DNA of 64,000 bases from Polynucleobacter sp. (GTDB lineage Bacteria; Pseudomonadota; Gammaproteobacteria; Burkholderiales; Burkholderiaceae). The stretch is from contig JAHEBW010000004.1 in NCBI GenBank assembly GCA_024642065.1, positions 1 through 64,000 of the forward strand, written 5' to 3'. Below, in pieces: positions 1 through 9,563 of this stretch (position 1 is the stretch's first letter; each line of letters starts with the position of its first letter). The position numbers were made by a program, and so were the translations under genes. The notes below the pieces were generated by a model. It was not told where the DNA came from. It was given only the letters and a program-made list of their open reading frames with translations, and searched no databases.

Positions 1-1
1 T

Positions 2-733
2 ATCCAGGCGGTATCGGGTGGGCAACTTACCACCGCACAGATCAGAGAAATTGGTTTTCCGTGGTCAGAAGAAATGGTTGAGCGATCAAGAAGGTCAGCT
101 GGAGCAACTATTGAAGCCTGTTTATCAGCTATGAAAGAGGGTGTTTCAGTTAATCTTGCTGGTGGAACACATCATGCCTATGCGGATAAAGGAAGTGGTT
201 TTTGTGTGTTCAATGATGCTGCTGTGGCTGCTAAATATGTTCAAAACATAAAACCAACATCGGTAGCGATTATTGATTTGGATGTTCACCAGGGTAACGG
301 AACAGCAGCACTCTTGGGTCAAGACCCGAATTGCTTTACCTTATCTTTACATGGAGAAAAAAACTTTCCATTTAGAAAAGAAGCCAGTCACTTAGATTGG
401 GGTCTTATTGACGGGACATCGGATCAAGAATACTTAGATATTCTTAATCAAGCTTTAGAGTATTTGGAAGCTCGATTTACTCCTGAATTAATTATTTATC
501 TTGCTGGCGCTGATCCACATGAGGGTGATCGCTTAGGAAGATTAAAGCTCACAACAGAGGGCATGGCTAATCGTGATCGAATGGTATTAGATTTTGCAAA
601 TGGTCATCAATGTCCAATCGCCATAGCAATGGCAGGCGGTTATGGTCATGATATTCAAACAACAGTTAGTGTTCATGCACAAACAATACAATTAGCTTTT
701 GAATATCATCAGAAGCTTAAGGCCAATACATGA
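2..733 (+). CDS. Histone deacetylase family protein (5' truncated)
   Basis: This is a member of the arginase/deacetylase superfamily (AcuC/HDAC-like, zinc-dependent deacetylation of an acetyl-amine substrate). The reading frame is open from base 2, so the true start lies outside the window. Visible family motifs are GGTHHAY, the zinc-site segment DLDVHQGNGTA, and AGADPHEGDRLGRL. The C-terminal end is complete. It overlaps the next gene by 4 nt (ATGA), which suggests translational coupling. The natural substrate cannot be read from the sequence; polyamine or acetoin-type deacetylases are the usual relatives in bacteria. Confidence 0.9.
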   Translation: MQAVSGGQLTTAQIREIGFPWSEEMVERSRRSAGATIEACLSAMKEGVSVNLAGGTHHAYADKGSGFCVFNDAAVAAKYVQNIKPTSVAIIDLDVHQGNGTAALLGQDPNCFTLSLHGEKNFPFRKEASHLDWGLIDGTSDQEYLDILNQALEYLEARFTPELIIYLAGADPHEGDRLGRLKLTTEGMANRDRMVLDFANGHQCPIAIAMAGGYGHDIQTTVSVHAQTIQLAFEYHQKLKANT

Positions 734-1620
734 CTGAAAATCCGTGGGTACATCGACTAGCGCCATGGATCGCTCCTATATTTGTAATTCTTTGGAGTAC
801 AGGTTTTATTATTGCCATTTATGGCATGCCACATGCTGAACCAATGACTTTTCTAGTCCTTAGATTTTCAGGTGTGGTTGTTTGTATGTTGCCGATTGTA
901 TTTTTATCCAAAGCACCATGGCCCTCAGAATCACAAGTAATACATATTGCGATTTCAGGAATTTTCTTGCAAGCAGGGTATGTGGGCGGTGTCTGGATTG
1001 CTGTCAAAGAGGGCATGTCAGCTGGGCTGATTGCATTAATCGTAGGCCTTCAACCTATTCTGACAGCTTGGCTAGCTGCATTGATTGCTGAGAAAGTCAC
1101 CAAGCAACAGTGGTTGGGTTTAGTGATTGGTTTAATGGGTGTTGGTTTGGTTGTATGGACAAAACTATCTCTTATTGGATTAAGTTGGCTATCTCTAGGT
1201 TTTGGATTTTTTGCTTTATTAAGCATTACCGCTGGCACTCTTTATCAAAAGAAATATTGCTCACAATTTGATATTCGTACTGGATCAGTTATTCAATTTG
1301 CTGCTTCCGTATTAATTTGTGTACCACTTATGTTGATTTTTGACACGATGGAAATCGAATGGGTTCCAGAAATGGTTGGGGCCTTGTTGTGGGGAATCTT
1401 TGCCTTATCAATTGGGGCCATCTCTTTATTATTTATTCTGATTCGTAATGGTGAGACAACTCGTGTCACTAGTTTGATGTACCTAACACCCCCAACAACT
1501 GCTTTGATGGCTTGGGTTTTATTTAATGAACCAATTACCTGGACAAATATTCTAGGTATTGCTCTCACCAGCTCTGCTGTATTACTGGTTAATCGGGTAA
1601 ATTTAACCAAAATTGATTAA
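730..1620 (+). CDS. DMT superfamily transporter (EamA family)
   Basis: A 296-residue hydrophobic inner-membrane protein with about ten predicted membrane segments arranged as two EamA repeats, each about 140 residues. The N-terminal repeat begins WAPIFVILWSTGFI and the second ends with a YLTPPTTALMAW-type segment typical of drug/metabolite transporters. The substrate is unknown; family members export amino acids, nucleosides or other small metabolites. It overlaps the deacetylase gene by 4 nt and is probably cotranscribed with it. Confidence 0.88.
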   Translation: MTENPWVHRLAPWIAPIFVILWSTGFIIAIYGMPHAEPMTFLVLRFSGVVVCMLPIVFLSKAPWPSESQVIHIAISGIFLQAGYVGGVWIAVKEGMSAGLIALIVGLQPILTAWLAALIAEKVTKQQWLGLVIGLMGVGLVVWTKLSLIGLSWLSLGFGFFALLSITAGTLYQKKYCSQFDIRTGSVIQFAASVLICVPLMLIFDTMEIEWVPEMVGALLWGIFALSIGAISLLFILIRNGETTRVTSLMYLTPPTTALMAWVLFNEPITWTNILGIALTSSAVLLVNRVNLTKID

Positions 1621-1695
1621 GTAAATGAGGTCTGATGGCTTATCATTCACATACATTAAGAAAACATCAATTATTGGGTTATTTTGACGACACAC

Positions 1696-2715
1696 ATGAC
1701 ACTTTCAAGTAAATTTCTACGTGCCATTTTTATAGGTTTGATATCGCTAACTTTGGCCGCGCCTGTTTTAGAAGCGCAAGCTCAGACGCAATCTCAAACT
1801 CAAAGCAAAGCAGCTAAAAGTAAGCAAGCAAAAGCACCTAAAAAGCAAAAAAAAGTAAGAACAACAACTACCCGTAAAACGGCGAGTGATACTGCTGATG
1901 AAAAGCGACCATCTTTTGCATCTGCGATGGGTTTACGTGGCAATCATGATTCCTTGAATTTAAAGTCAAGTGTGGCACTCATTGTTGATCGTCAAACACA
2001 CGAAGTTTTATTTGAGAAGAATGCACATGCTGCATTGCCAATCGCCTCAATTACAAAATTGATGACTTCTTTGGTTGTGATGGATGCTCAATTACCTTTA
2101 GGTGAGAATATCGTCATTCATCAAGATGACGTTAACACCTATCCTGGCAGAGCTAAATCTCGTGTAACAGAACATGCGCAAATGACTAGAGAGCAGGCAT
2201 TGTTATTAGCTTTGATGTCCTCTGAAAATAGAGCAGCCCATGCCTTAGGGCGCAATTATCCGGGTGGAGTTTCAGCATTTGTCGATGCTATGAATGCCAA
2301 AGCAAAAATATTGGGTATGAGTCAGTCTAAGTTTGCTGATCCCACTGGTTTATCTAGTGAGAATGTCTCAAGTCCTGAAGACTTAACTCGTTTAGTAGAG
2401 GCTGCATATCAGCATAAAGTCATTAGAGAATTTTCAACAAGGCCTGATTACAGCATCATGATTGGTAAACGGGAGCAAAAGTTCGTTAATACGAATCGTT
2501 TGGTCAGAGCCAGTGATATGGATATTGGTTTACAAAAAACTGGGTATATTTCTGCAGCTGGCCGTTGTTTGGTAATGCAAGCAAAGGTTCAAGGCCGTGA
2601 TGTTGTAATGGTTTTCTTGGACTCAGTTGGCAAGCTTTCACGATTTGCTGATGCTGTTCGTGTTAAAGAGTGGTTGGAAAGCAATCCCAATCCAACACCT
2701 ATTCGTCGACTCTAA
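1696..2715 (+). CDS. pbpG: D-alanyl-D-alanine endopeptidase (peptidase S11, PbpG-like)
   Basis: A periplasmic serine peptidase acting on peptidoglycan cross-links (PBP7 type). A signal peptide is followed by a low-complexity Gln/Lys-rich linker (roughly residues 25-65) and then the catalytic domain. The three active-site motifs of the penicillin-recognising fold are visible: SITK (Ser nucleophile), SEN and KTG. I start it at the ATG at 1696; an in-frame TTG lies 12 nt upstream at 1684. Neither has a good Shine-Dalgarno sequence, and a 25-codon ORF overlaps the start (see findings). It ends 10 bp from the convergent IclR gene. Confidence 0.88.
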   Translation: MTLSSKFLRAIFIGLISLTLAAPVLEAQAQTQSQTQSKAAKSKQAKAPKKQKKVRTTTTRKTASDTADEKRPSFASAMGLRGNHDSLNLKSSVALIVDRQTHEVLFEKNAHAALPIASITKLMTSLVVMDAQLPLGENIVIHQDDVNTYPGRAKSRVTEHAQMTREQALLLALMSSENRAAHALGRNYPGGVSAFVDAMNAKAKILGMSQSKFADPTGLSSENVSSPEDLTRLVEAAYQHKVIREFSTRPDYSIMIGKREQKFVNTNRLVRASDMDIGLQKTGYISAAGRCLVMQAKVQGRDVVMVFLDSVGKLSRFADAVRVKEWLESNPNPTPIRRL

Positions 2716-2724
2716 ATTTACAAA

Positions 2725-3501
2725 TTATTGTTTAATAGTTGGGCTGGAAACTTTATATCCCAAGCTTTTTGAAATCTGCACGGCAGTTTCTTTGAGTGAT
2801 TTGAGCCATTCTTCTTGAATGCGCTCTGTTGGGGCAGATAAGGATAGTCCGGCAACTAGTTTGCCGCTATCGTCTAGGATGGCAGCAGCCATACAACTGA
2901 CACCCATTTCTAATTCTTCATCATCTCTAGCATGGCCAAGAGTTTTAACTAATTCAAGTTCTTTCTCTAATTGAGCTGCGTCATGAATACTATTTTGTGT
3001 ATGACCATTTAAACCAGTTTTAGCCACGTAGGCTTTGATCTTTGCCGCATCATCATCGGCTAAAAATAATTTACCGACAGAGGTTAAATGTAAGGGGGCT
3101 CGACCGCCTATTGCTCGAACAACCTGCATCCCTGAACGTTCACTATAAGCTCTGTCGATATAAACAATTTCATCACCTTGTCTAACAGATAGATTAACTG
3201 TTTGACCTGTTAGTTTGTGAAGTGCACGCATTGGAAGTTGGGCTGCCTCACGAACAGATAGACGAGCTTTGACAAGATTGCCTAATTCTAATAATTTAAG
3301 ACCTAATCGATATGTTCCGCTATCAGCACGTTCAACTAGTCGGCATGCAACCATATCGTTGAGGATTCGGTGTGCTGTTGAAGGGTGAAGTTCAGTTATC
3401 TCTGAGAGCTTTTTAAGACTCTCAGGCTCATCACTTTGGGCGAGGGCATCCAAGAGACACATCATTCTGTCTAGAACTTGGATAGCTGTTCTACTTGTCA
3501 T
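2725..3501 (-). CDS. IclR family transcriptional regulator
   Basis: 258 residues. An N-terminal winged helix-turn-helix (about residues 5-70, with LKKLSEITELHPSTAHRILN as recognition region) is followed by the IclR effector-binding domain containing VGKLFLA and the C-terminal ELEMGVSCMAAAI segment typical of the family. The ligand and target genes cannot be told from the context. It lies 58 nt downstream of pyrD on the same strand and could be the last gene of that block, although IclR genes usually have their own promoter. Confidence 0.92.
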   Translation of the reverse strand: MTSRTAIQVLDRMMCLLDALAQSDEPESLKKLSEITELHPSTAHRILNDMVACRLVERADSGTYRLGLKLLELGNLVKARLSVREAAQLPMRALHKLTGQTVNLSVRQGDEIVYIDRAYSERSGMQVVRAIGGRAPLHLTSVGKLFLADDDAAKIKAYVAKTGLNGHTQNSIHDAAQLEKELELVKTLGHARDDEELEMGVSCMAAAILDDSGKLVAGLSLSAPTERIQEEWLKSLKETAVQISKSLGYKVSSPTIKQ

Positions 3502-3558
3502 GACATTATTTTAGCCATAAAACTAGCTAATTGCACATTGTGAAACGACTTTATTCGT

Positions 3559-4587
3559 TTATTTTTTAAGTGCTGCAGCGCATTCAGCCACTAACTGAGG
3601 ACCTTTATAGATAAGCCCACTATAGAGTTGAACCAAGCTAGCACCAGATTCGATCTTGTCCTTTGCATCCTGCCCAGACAATATGCCACCAACACCAATG
3701 ATTGGAAGCTGACCATTTAAGGTTTTTGCTAACTGTCGAATAACAGCATCAGAAGAAGCCTTAACAGGCGCTCCGGATAATCCACCAGTTTCTTGGCCAT
3801 GGGGCAGGTGTGCTACAGCATCTCTTGCAATAGTTGTGTTGGTTGCAATCACAGCATCAATTTGATATTTGATAAGAAGTTCAGCAATATTTTGAATTTG
3901 ATCAGCATCTAAATCAGGAGCAATTTTTAAAAACAATGGAACCTGTTTTTTATAAGTATCTGATAGTTTTTGCTTTTCAAGCGCAATTGCACTCAATAAC
4001 AAATTTAGTTCATCACCACCTTGTAGTTGACGTAAATTTTTGGTGTTTGGTGAAGATATATTGACTGTGATGTATGAAGCAATGTCATAAACTTTTTGCA
4101 TGCAATGAATATAGTCATCTGATGCTAATTCAATAGGTGTTAGCGCATTTTTTCCAATATTCAGTCCAAGAATGCCACCTGATTGCCAGAATGTAGATTG
4201 TTTAACACGCGTTACGCAAGCATCAACACCATCGTTATTAAAGCCCATGCGATTAATCAAAGCCTGAGCTTCTGGTAAACGAAACATGCGTGGCTGAGGA
4301 TTGCCAGCTTGAGCTTTAGGGGTCACTGTGCCGATTTCAATAAATCCAAAACCTAAATCTGCTAGAGCATCGATATGTTTACCATCTTTATCTAAACCAG
4401 CCGCAAGTCCAACGGGGTTAGGAAGACGCAAACCACAAAAAATACGCTCATCTTGAGGAATCTTTTCTTGACTAAGAAAACCTAGGCCCCATGCGTGAGC
4501 CTTATCAAGACTATTCAGGGTCAGATTGTGGGCACGTTCAGCATCCATGGCAAATAACCATGGCTTAACAAAAGGGTAAAGATTCAT
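3559..4587 (-). CDS. pyrD: Dihydroorotate dehydrogenase, quinone-dependent (class 2)
   Basis: Fourth step of de novo pyrimidine synthesis: oxidation of dihydroorotate to orotate with FMN and membrane quinone. 342 residues, normal for class 2, with the N-terminal amphipathic extension ([18 protein letters not shown]) that contacts the membrane. FMN-site motifs [13 protein letters not shown] and [16 protein letters not shown] are present, and the catalytic Ser lies in [12 protein letters not shown], as in class 2 enzymes. It overlaps bpt by 4 nt in the same transcription direction. Confidence 0.96.
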   Translation of the reverse strand: MNLYPFVKPWLFAMDAERAHNLTLNSLDKAHAWGLGFLSQEKIPQDERIFCGLRLPNPVGLAAGLDKDGKHIDALADLGFGFIEIGTVTPKAQAGNPQPRMFRLPEAQALINRMGFNNDGVDACVTRVKQSTFWQSGGILGLNIGKNALTPIELASDDYIHCMQKVYDIASYITVNISSPNTKNLRQLQGGDELNLLLSAIALEKQKLSDTYKKQVPLFLKIAPDLDADQIQNIAELLIKYQIDAVIATNTTIARDAVAHLPHGQETGGLSGAPVKASSDAVIRQLAKTLNGQLPIIGVGGILSGQDAKDKIESGASLVQLYSGLIYKGPQLVAECAAALKK

Positions 4588-5348
4588 TGTGACTTAATTG
4601 TTCTAATAGTTGGGTTTACTTGCCATTGGCTATCAAGCAATATTTCTAATGGCTCAAATTCAGCCTTATAAGACATTTTAGGGCTTTCTTCGATGTAGTA
4701 GCCTAAATATAAGTAGGGCAAGCCTAAATCTTTTGCTTGTTGAAGTTGCCACATGATGCAGTAAGTTCCATAGCTGGCATTCTTAACGCTAGCATCATAA
4801 AAAGTATAGACAGATGAAAGGCCGTCTTGAATCATATCGATGATGCTAACCATCCTCAATTTTCCTGGCTCAGGATCATTGGGCCCATCCCTAAATTCTA
4901 TTAATCGAGAATTCACTTTGCTTTGTAATAAAAATTGCTTGTACTGCTCTTGATCATCGCTATCCATGCCACCGCCAAGGTGGCGATGTTTTTGATATTG
5001 CATGTACAACTGATAGTGCTCTTCAAAATAGCCAAGATGACCAACTTGAACACTTAAACCATGATGCTTTTGAAAGGCCCTACGTTGGTAACGCTTGGCC
5101 TGAAAGTGATTAACTTGAACTCTACAAGCAGTACAGGCTTTACATCCATCACAGTAGGGTCGATAAGTGTAAAGGCCGCTGCGTCGGAAACCACTGGATA
5201 CTAATTCCCCATAAATATCAGCATGGATTAAATGGGTTGGTGTAGCTACTTGCGATCGAGCGAGGCGATTAGGTAGATAGCTGCATTCATAAGGAGCTGT
5301 TGCATAGAACTGCAGGGTTGTAAAAGGAAGTTCCTTTAATTTGCTCAT
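4584..5348 (-). CDS. bpt: Aspartate/glutamate leucyltransferase (bacterial Ate1-like)
   Basis: Transfers leucine from Leu-tRNA to proteins with N-terminal Asp or Glu, creating an N-degron for ClpS/ClpAP. 254 residues. The N-terminal ATE domain has the Cys cluster [10 protein letters not shown], and the C-terminal half contains [20 protein letters not shown], a family signature. It overlaps both aat (upstream) and pyrD (downstream) by 4 nt, so the aat-bpt pair is translated as one coupled N-end-rule unit. Eukaryotic homologues use Arg-tRNA; Leu specificity here is taken from the bacterial family. Confidence 0.93.
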   Translation of the reverse strand: MSKLKELPFTTLQFYATAPYECSYLPNRLARSQVATPTHLIHADIYGELVSSGFRRSGLYTYRPYCDGCKACTACRVQVNHFQAKRYQRRAFQKHHGLSVQVGHLGYFEEHYQLYMQYQKHRHLGGGMDSDDQEQYKQFLLQSKVNSRLIEFRDGPNDPEPGKLRMVSIIDMIQDGLSSVYTFYDASVKNASYGTYCIMWQLQQAKDLGLPYLYLGYYIEESPKMSYKAEFEPLEILLDSQWQVNPTIRTIKSQ

Positions 5349-6085
5349 GAATGTTTATTTAGCCAGTAACTTAAAACATTCTTATTAAACCCCCAATTAG
5401 GATTGTTTGCATGACATTTTTCCTCGAGATGCTTTAAAAATAGCTCTCTGGGGATAGGCGCACCCCCAAGAGACGTTAGGTGTTCTGTTTCTTGTTGGCA
5501 ATCAATCATCTCTATGTCTTGGTCAATGCACCAAGCGCATAGGCTAGCCAGTGCGATTTTTGAGGCATTGGTTTTTTTAGAAAACATCGATTCACCAAAA
5601 ACCATCTGACCTATATTGACGCAGTAAAGACCGCCAACTCGTTGACCTTGATGAAATATCTCTACGCTGTGCGCATAACCTTGTTCATGGATGGAGCCAT
5701 AAGCATGCATGATGGCATGGGTAATCCAAGTACCATTTTGACCATCCCTGGTTTGTGTTGCACAAGACAAAATCGTTTCATGAAAATTATGATCAACCTT
5801 AATCTCCCAGTCGGCATCCATCAGAATATTTTTAATATCTTTTTTTAGATTATGACTAACTTTGAACTGTTTTGGTCTTAATACCATCCTAGGGTTTGGA
5901 GACCACCATAAAATGGGTTGGCCATCTGAGTACCAAGGAAAGATGCCTGTTCTATACGCTCTTAATAATTGTTCGGATGAAATTTCCTCGCTGATGGCAA
6001 TAAGGCCAGGAACCTCTGGGTCACTATCAGAAGAAGATCCTGGTGATGGAAATTCATCTTCGGATGATATCCAAGGAACACTCAT
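5345..6085 (-). CDS. aat: Leucyl/phenylalanyl-tRNA-protein transferase
   Basis: Adds Leu or Phe from tRNA to N-terminal Lys or Arg of proteins, tagging them for ClpS/ClpAP. 246 residues. Signature segments are [27 protein letters not shown] and [19 protein letters not shown] (quoted in overlapping short parts: [25 protein letters not shown]). An acidic/Ser-rich stretch (about residues 8-26) precedes the core. It shares one base with the upstream Nudix gene and overlaps bpt by 4 nt. Confidence 0.95.
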   Translation of the reverse strand: MSVPWISSEDEFPSPGSSSDSDPEVPGLIAISEEISSEQLLRAYRTGIFPWYSDGQPILWWSPNPRMVLRPKQFKVSHNLKKDIKNILMDADWEIKVDHNFHETILSCATQTRDGQNGTWITHAIMHAYGSIHEQGYAHSVEIFHQGQRVGGLYCVNIGQMVFGESMFSKKTNASKIALASLCAWCIDQDIEMIDCQQETEHLTSLGGAPIPRELFLKHLEEKCHANNPNWGFNKNVLSYWLNKHS

Positions 6086-6663
6086 TATTTTTTATATTTT
6101 CTATCAATACGATCGTCAAAGCCAACGTCATGGAGATGCGTTGCTACATCATTGGCATTCACCAACTTGCCAGCGCTACGATCCGAGAAAAACCACTCTA
6201 ATGTTTTTGTGACGGTTGGAAAAGCAATATCCGCCCAAGGGATTTCTGATTCTGAAAATAATTGAACTTCTAAACTTTCAATACCTGCACTAAAAACAGG
6301 TTCCTGCATTTTTGCCAAATAGAAAAGATGGACTTGTTCTGCATGAGCCACATTGAGTAAAGAGAAGAGTGGGCCAACTTCAACATGAGCACCTGCCTCT
6401 TCAAGGGTTTCTCGTTGAGCGCCGGCTTGAGTACTCTCATTAACCTCTAAGAAACCTGCAGGTAATGTCCAAAATCCTAATCTAGGTTGGATGGCACGTT
6501 TGCACAATAGGATTTTGTCTTCCCATAATGGAATAGTGCCGACAACATTTCTTGGGTTTTCATAGTGAATGGTTGCACAAGAGGAGCAGACGTAGCGCTC
6601 CCTTGTGTCGCCCTCTGGGATTTTGATCTCAACCGTTGCCCCACATTTTGGACAAAATTTCAT
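6085..6663 (-). CDS. Nudix hydrolase with N-terminal zinc ribbon
   Basis: 192 residues. An N-terminal four-Cys zinc ribbon (CPKCG, then CSSC) is followed by the Nudix domain. The Nudix box is complete: G-x5-E-x7-RE-x2-EE-x-G, visible as GFLEVNE then RETLEEAG. This architecture resembles NudC-like NADH pyrophosphatases and ADP-ribose pyrophosphatases. The exact substrate (NADH, ADP-ribose, nucleotide sugar) cannot be decided from sequence alone. It lies 19 nt after pabBC and shares one base with aat. Confidence 0.88.
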   Translation of the reverse strand: MKFCPKCGATVEIKIPEGDTRERYVCSSCATIHYENPRNVVGTIPLWEDKILLCKRAIQPRLGFWTLPAGFLEVNESTQAGAQRETLEEAGAHVEVGPLFSLLNVAHAEQVHLFYLAKMQEPVFSAGIESLEVQLFSESEIPWADIAFPTVTKTLEWFFSDRSAGKLVNANDVATHLHDVGFDDRIDRKYKK

Positions 6664-6682
6664 TTTCTAGTCCTAAACCCTG

Positions 6683-8518
6683 TTATTTCTTAATTGGAAT
6701 GATGCCACGTAATGCATTACACAGAATGACTTCTTCAGCTCGAATCACATCACTTGGCAGGATGTCTCGTTCAAGGGCATTCATGGATGAGTCCTCGAGC
6801 AAAATAGATCTCATGACGCCTGGAAGGCATCCTGACTTAACTGGTGGTGTTAGCCACTGACCTTCAAGCTTAATAAAAATATTAGATCTGCCACCTTCAG
6901 TGACATAACCTTTTTCATTCAGGAAGAGGGCATCAAAAGAATCTAGCTTTTCAGCTTTTTGCCATGCCTGATCATAAATACTACGTTGAGTTACTTTGTG
7001 ATTTAAGAAGCTATTGCTCGAGTTCATCGTTACATCATGTGCAAATAAATCCTGAGCCCATAGCAATTTTGTATTTTCTCTCAATTCACTGAGCTTAAAT
7101 ATCTTGGCTGAAATGACGCCATCATGGCTAAGATCTAAGCGTAAACGGTGAGTTAGATCTTTTTCGTTCTCGGGAATACTTTCACAAATTTGCTTGATGG
7201 TAAGTTCTGCGATATTTCTACTCAATGGGATATTTAATTGATTAGCAGATTCAGTTAATCGGGCTAAATGTAAAGCGCTGAGTTGCGCTTGACCCTGCTG
7301 AACCCGTATTGTTTCAAACAAACCCATCTTTGGTTCAAGTTGATATAAAAAACCAGCTTTAGTTTGACATTCCTGCCATTCAGACTCGCTATTAGAGTCA
7401 ATGGTGATGCCGCCACCAACGCCCATCATCAATTTTTTTTCTCGGTCAATTTCAATGGTTCGGATGACAACACTCATACCGATATCGCCTAAGATTTCTC
7501 CATCAGGGCTTGGGTCAAACCAGGCGACAGCACCACAGTACATTCGTCTTTCTTGATCTTCAAGATCTTGAATGATCTCCATCGTTCTCTTCTTGGGTGC
7601 TCCTGTAATAGAACCGCAGGGGAAGATAGCTTGTAGTAATTCTTTAAGATTTAATTGATCTTTGGCTGTTGATTCGATGGTTGATGTCATTTGTAGTACA
7701 TCACCGTGTTGATCAACATGAAATAATTCTGGAACTTTGATGCTTCCAGGCTTTGATATTTTCCCAAAATCATTTCTTAATAGATCAACAATCATTAAGT
7801 TTTCAGCGCGATTCTTGGGATCCTTCTCCAGCAGCGATGCGGCGATATCGCCAACTTTTGCAGTGCCTTTCATTGGCTTTGTGATTAACTTCTTTCCTTG
7901 TTTGGCCAGAAACCATTCGGGGGAGCAGGAAAGCATCCAACCATCATGGTCTTTTATGTAGGCTCCAAAAGGTCCTGGTTGTTTTTCTCTGAGTTGTTCA
8001 TATAGAGCTAAGGGTGAGCCCGTGACACTGCCATTAATTCGATAGGTAAAGTTGACTTGATAGGTCTCACCATTTCGAATTAATTCTTGAATGGCATTTA
8101 TTTTTTTCTTAAAAGCTTCTTCCTCAATACTTCTTGAAAGTTTGCTAATAAATGCATTGGTACTTCCGATAGAACGACTTTCTTCCAGCGTTATTTCTTC
8201 TTGTAACCAATGATCAACTTGTTGTTTGCTGAGTTTATGAAGTGAATCAAACACCCAGGCTTTTACCCAGGGTGTTGGCGACTGTCGTGGAGTGAGGCCA
8301 ACAAGATGTTCACCCAATTCATAGCTAAAGCAGGCCACCACATATTTTTGGGAGGCAATCGCAGTTTGTATTTGATTGAGAGCTGATTCAAGGCTAATTG
8401 AATCATGTGCTTGAATGAACTGACTAGCAGATTGATACAGTCGACTGGTCGGTTGCTCAATGGGACTATGAGCATCATCTAGAAGAATGCTACAAGAGAG
8501 ATGCTCATGGTGATTCAT
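6683..8518 (-). CDS. pabB: Bifunctional aminodeoxychorismate synthase component I / aminodeoxychorismate lyase
   Basis: Makes p-aminobenzoate for folate. Residues about 120-395 are the chorismate-binding domain with PMKGT (215-219; the Lys distinguishes PabB from anthranilate synthase), DLLRNDFGKI (245-254) and GSITGAPKKR (302-311). Residues about 395-611 are a class-IV aminotransferase (PabC) with the pyridoxal-phosphate Lys in NHKVTQR (K508) and the TEGGRSNIF signature. A natural PabB-PabC fusion of 611 residues. No glutaminase subunit (PabA) is nearby, so it must be supplied elsewhere. It starts 2 nt after the PPIase gene. Confidence 0.94.
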   Translation of the reverse strand: MNHHEHLSCSILLDDAHSPIEQPTSRLYQSASQFIQAHDSISLESALNQIQTAIASQKYVVACFSYELGEHLVGLTPRQSPTPWVKAWVFDSLHKLSKQQVDHWLQEEITLEESRSIGSTNAFISKLSRSIEEEAFKKKINAIQELIRNGETYQVNFTYRINGSVTGSPLALYEQLREKQPGPFGAYIKDHDGWMLSCSPEWFLAKQGKKLITKPMKGTAKVGDIAASLLEKDPKNRAENLMIVDLLRNDFGKISKPGSIKVPELFHVDQHGDVLQMTSTIESTAKDQLNLKELLQAIFPCGSITGAPKKRTMEIIQDLEDQERRMYCGAVAWFDPSPDGEILGDIGMSVVIRTIEIDREKKLMMGVGGGITIDSNSESEWQECQTKAGFLYQLEPKMGLFETIRVQQGQAQLSALHLARLTESANQLNIPLSRNIAELTIKQICESIPENEKDLTHRLRLDLSHDGVISAKIFKLSELRENTKLLWAQDLFAHDVTMNSSNSFLNHKVTQRSIYDQAWQKAEKLDSFDALFLNEKGYVTEGGRSNIFIKLEGQWLTPPVKSGCLPGVMRSILLEDSSMNALERDILPSDVIRAEEVILCNALRGIIPIKK

Positions 8519-8520
8519 GA

Positions 8521-9072
8521 TTATTTGCTAATAACTGTAGCGCTCTGAATCAAAATAGTTTGAACTGGTACATCAGTAAAAGGACCTTGTCTTGTTGTGA
8601 CAGTTTTTTTGATCTTATCGATCGTTTCTGTGCCTTTAATAACTGAACCAAAAACCGCATAGCCATGTCCATCTGGTCTTGGGTAATCAAGATTTTTATT
8701 ATCAACAACATTGATGAAGAATTGAGCTGTTGCTGAATCAGGATTACTTGTTCTTGCCATGGCGATGGAGTAATTCAGGTTCTTTAAACCATTATTTGAT
8801 TCAAGAGGAATAGGTGGGTTAGTTGGTTTTTGTTGCATGTCTTTTGTGAAGCCACCACCTTGAACCATAAAGTTGTTAATAACGCGGTGAAAAATGGTGC
8901 CGTTATAGAAGCCGCTTTTCACATAGCCTAGAAAATTCTCAACAGTTTTAGGCGCTTTTTCTGGATTTAACTCAACAGTAAAGTCTCCAGCACTGGTTTT
9001 GAATTCAACAAGAGGTCCAGCAATGGTCAGGCTTGAAAAAGTGATGAGTAGGGAAGCTAATAGTTTTTTCAT
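8521..9072 (-). CDS. ppiA: Periplasmic peptidyl-prolyl cis-trans isomerase (cyclophilin)
   Basis: 183 residues: a cleavable signal peptide (KKLLASLLITFSSLTIAGP) followed by a cyclophilin domain. The catalytic segment FHRVINNFMVQGGGF with the essential Arg is present, as are MARTSNPDSATAQFFINV and GYAVFGSVIKG. The signal peptide indicates periplasmic action on exported proteins, which favours PpiA over cytoplasmic PpiB. It is the first gene of the leftward block that continues through pabBC, Nudix, aat, bpt and pyrD. Confidence 0.92.
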   Translation of the reverse strand: MKKLLASLLITFSSLTIAGPLVEFKTSAGDFTVELNPEKAPKTVENFLGYVKSGFYNGTIFHRVINNFMVQGGGFTKDMQQKPTNPPIPLESNNGLKNLNYSIAMARTSNPDSATAQFFINVVDNKNLDYPRPDGHGYAVFGSVIKGTETIDKIKKTVTTRQGPFTDVPVQTILIQSATVISK

Positions 9073-9137
9073 TTAAATTCTTCTGGATAGTAGGGCAGCA
9101 AAGTCCTAAGTATGCCAAAGAAGCCTGGAAAAGAAAA

Positions 9138-9160
9138 AACCCCTTGAAAATCAAGAGGTT
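9138..9160 (-). terminator. Intrinsic terminator of tRNA-fMet
   Basis: Read on the minus strand, AACCTCTTGA-TTT-TCAAGGGGTT forms a 10-bp stem with one G-U pair and a 3-nt loop, followed by a run of six U. It sits 10 bp beyond the tRNA 3' end, between the tRNA and the PPIase gene. Confidence 0.85.
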
Positions 9161-9170
9161 TTTAGATGTT

Positions 9171-9247
9171 TGGTTGCGGGGATAGGATTTGAACCTATGA
9201 CCTTCGGGTTATGAGCCCGACGAGCTGCCAGACTGCTCCACCCCGCG
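9171..9247 (-). tRNA. Initiator tRNA-fMet (CAU)
   Basis: 77 nt including an encoded CCA end. The anticodon loop CTCATAA sits on a stem with three consecutive G-C pairs (GGG/CCC), and the acceptor stem begins with C opposite A (CGCGGGG against CCCCGCA), an unpaired first position. Both features identify an initiator rather than an elongator methionine tRNA. The TpsiC arm is GGTTCAAATCC. It is a single-gene transcription unit with its own promoter and terminator. Confidence 0.97.
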
Positions 9248-9260
9248 TCTGAAGAATGAA

Positions 9261-9289
9261 ACTATATCAGGTAAAACCCTAAATAGCAA
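9261..9289 (-). promoter_or_regulatory. Sigma-70 promoter of tRNA-fMet
   Basis: On the minus strand: -35 TTGCTA (9284-9289), 17-bp spacer, -10 TATAGT (9261-9266). The -10 ends 13 bp before the mature tRNA 5' end, so only a short leader is processed. Confidence 0.65.
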
Positions 9290-9506
9290 GGTGAATCCCA
9301 AATTGCTGCCATCCCGATTTACTATTAGGGATCTCGGAGTCTGCAATCTGAGCCTTAATTCATCAAATAGCGTGATTACAGGTGGTATTTAAGCAATTGG
9401 GCATTTCATTTCAGTGATTTGGTTTTCTGAAATAGTTGATAAAGTGCTTTGTTCCTAGCGAAAATACAGGGCTTGTTGTTTATTTGATTAAAGCCCTATC
9501 TTTATA

Positions 9507-9534
9507 TTGCATTGCAATAAGCTGAGCATATAAT
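9507..9534 (+). promoter_or_regulatory. Putative kup promoter
   Basis: -35 TTGCAT (9507-9512), 16-bp spacer, consensus -10 TATAAT (9529-9534). The start codon is about 30 bp downstream of the -10 and is preceded by the ribosome binding site AAGGGAG. Confidence 0.65.
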
Positions 9535-9563
9535 CAAAATCATGTTTTTAAAGGGAGTACCCG

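Larger units (their letters stand above)
9248..9563. other. Intergenic region between tRNA-fMet and kup
   Basis: 316 bases without an ORF of note. It contains the two divergent promoters listed separately. Between them (about 9300-9360) are two short possible stems: ATCCC/GGGAT around 9313-9333, and CTCGGA/TCTGAG just after. They lie upstream of the kup promoter, so they are not in the kup leader. I see no recognisable riboswitch. Confidence 0.6.

Noticed and set aside
9300..9360. Possible riboswitch or small RNA upstream of kup
   Set aside because: Two short stems only, located upstream of the kup promoter, and not matching any riboswitch class I know.
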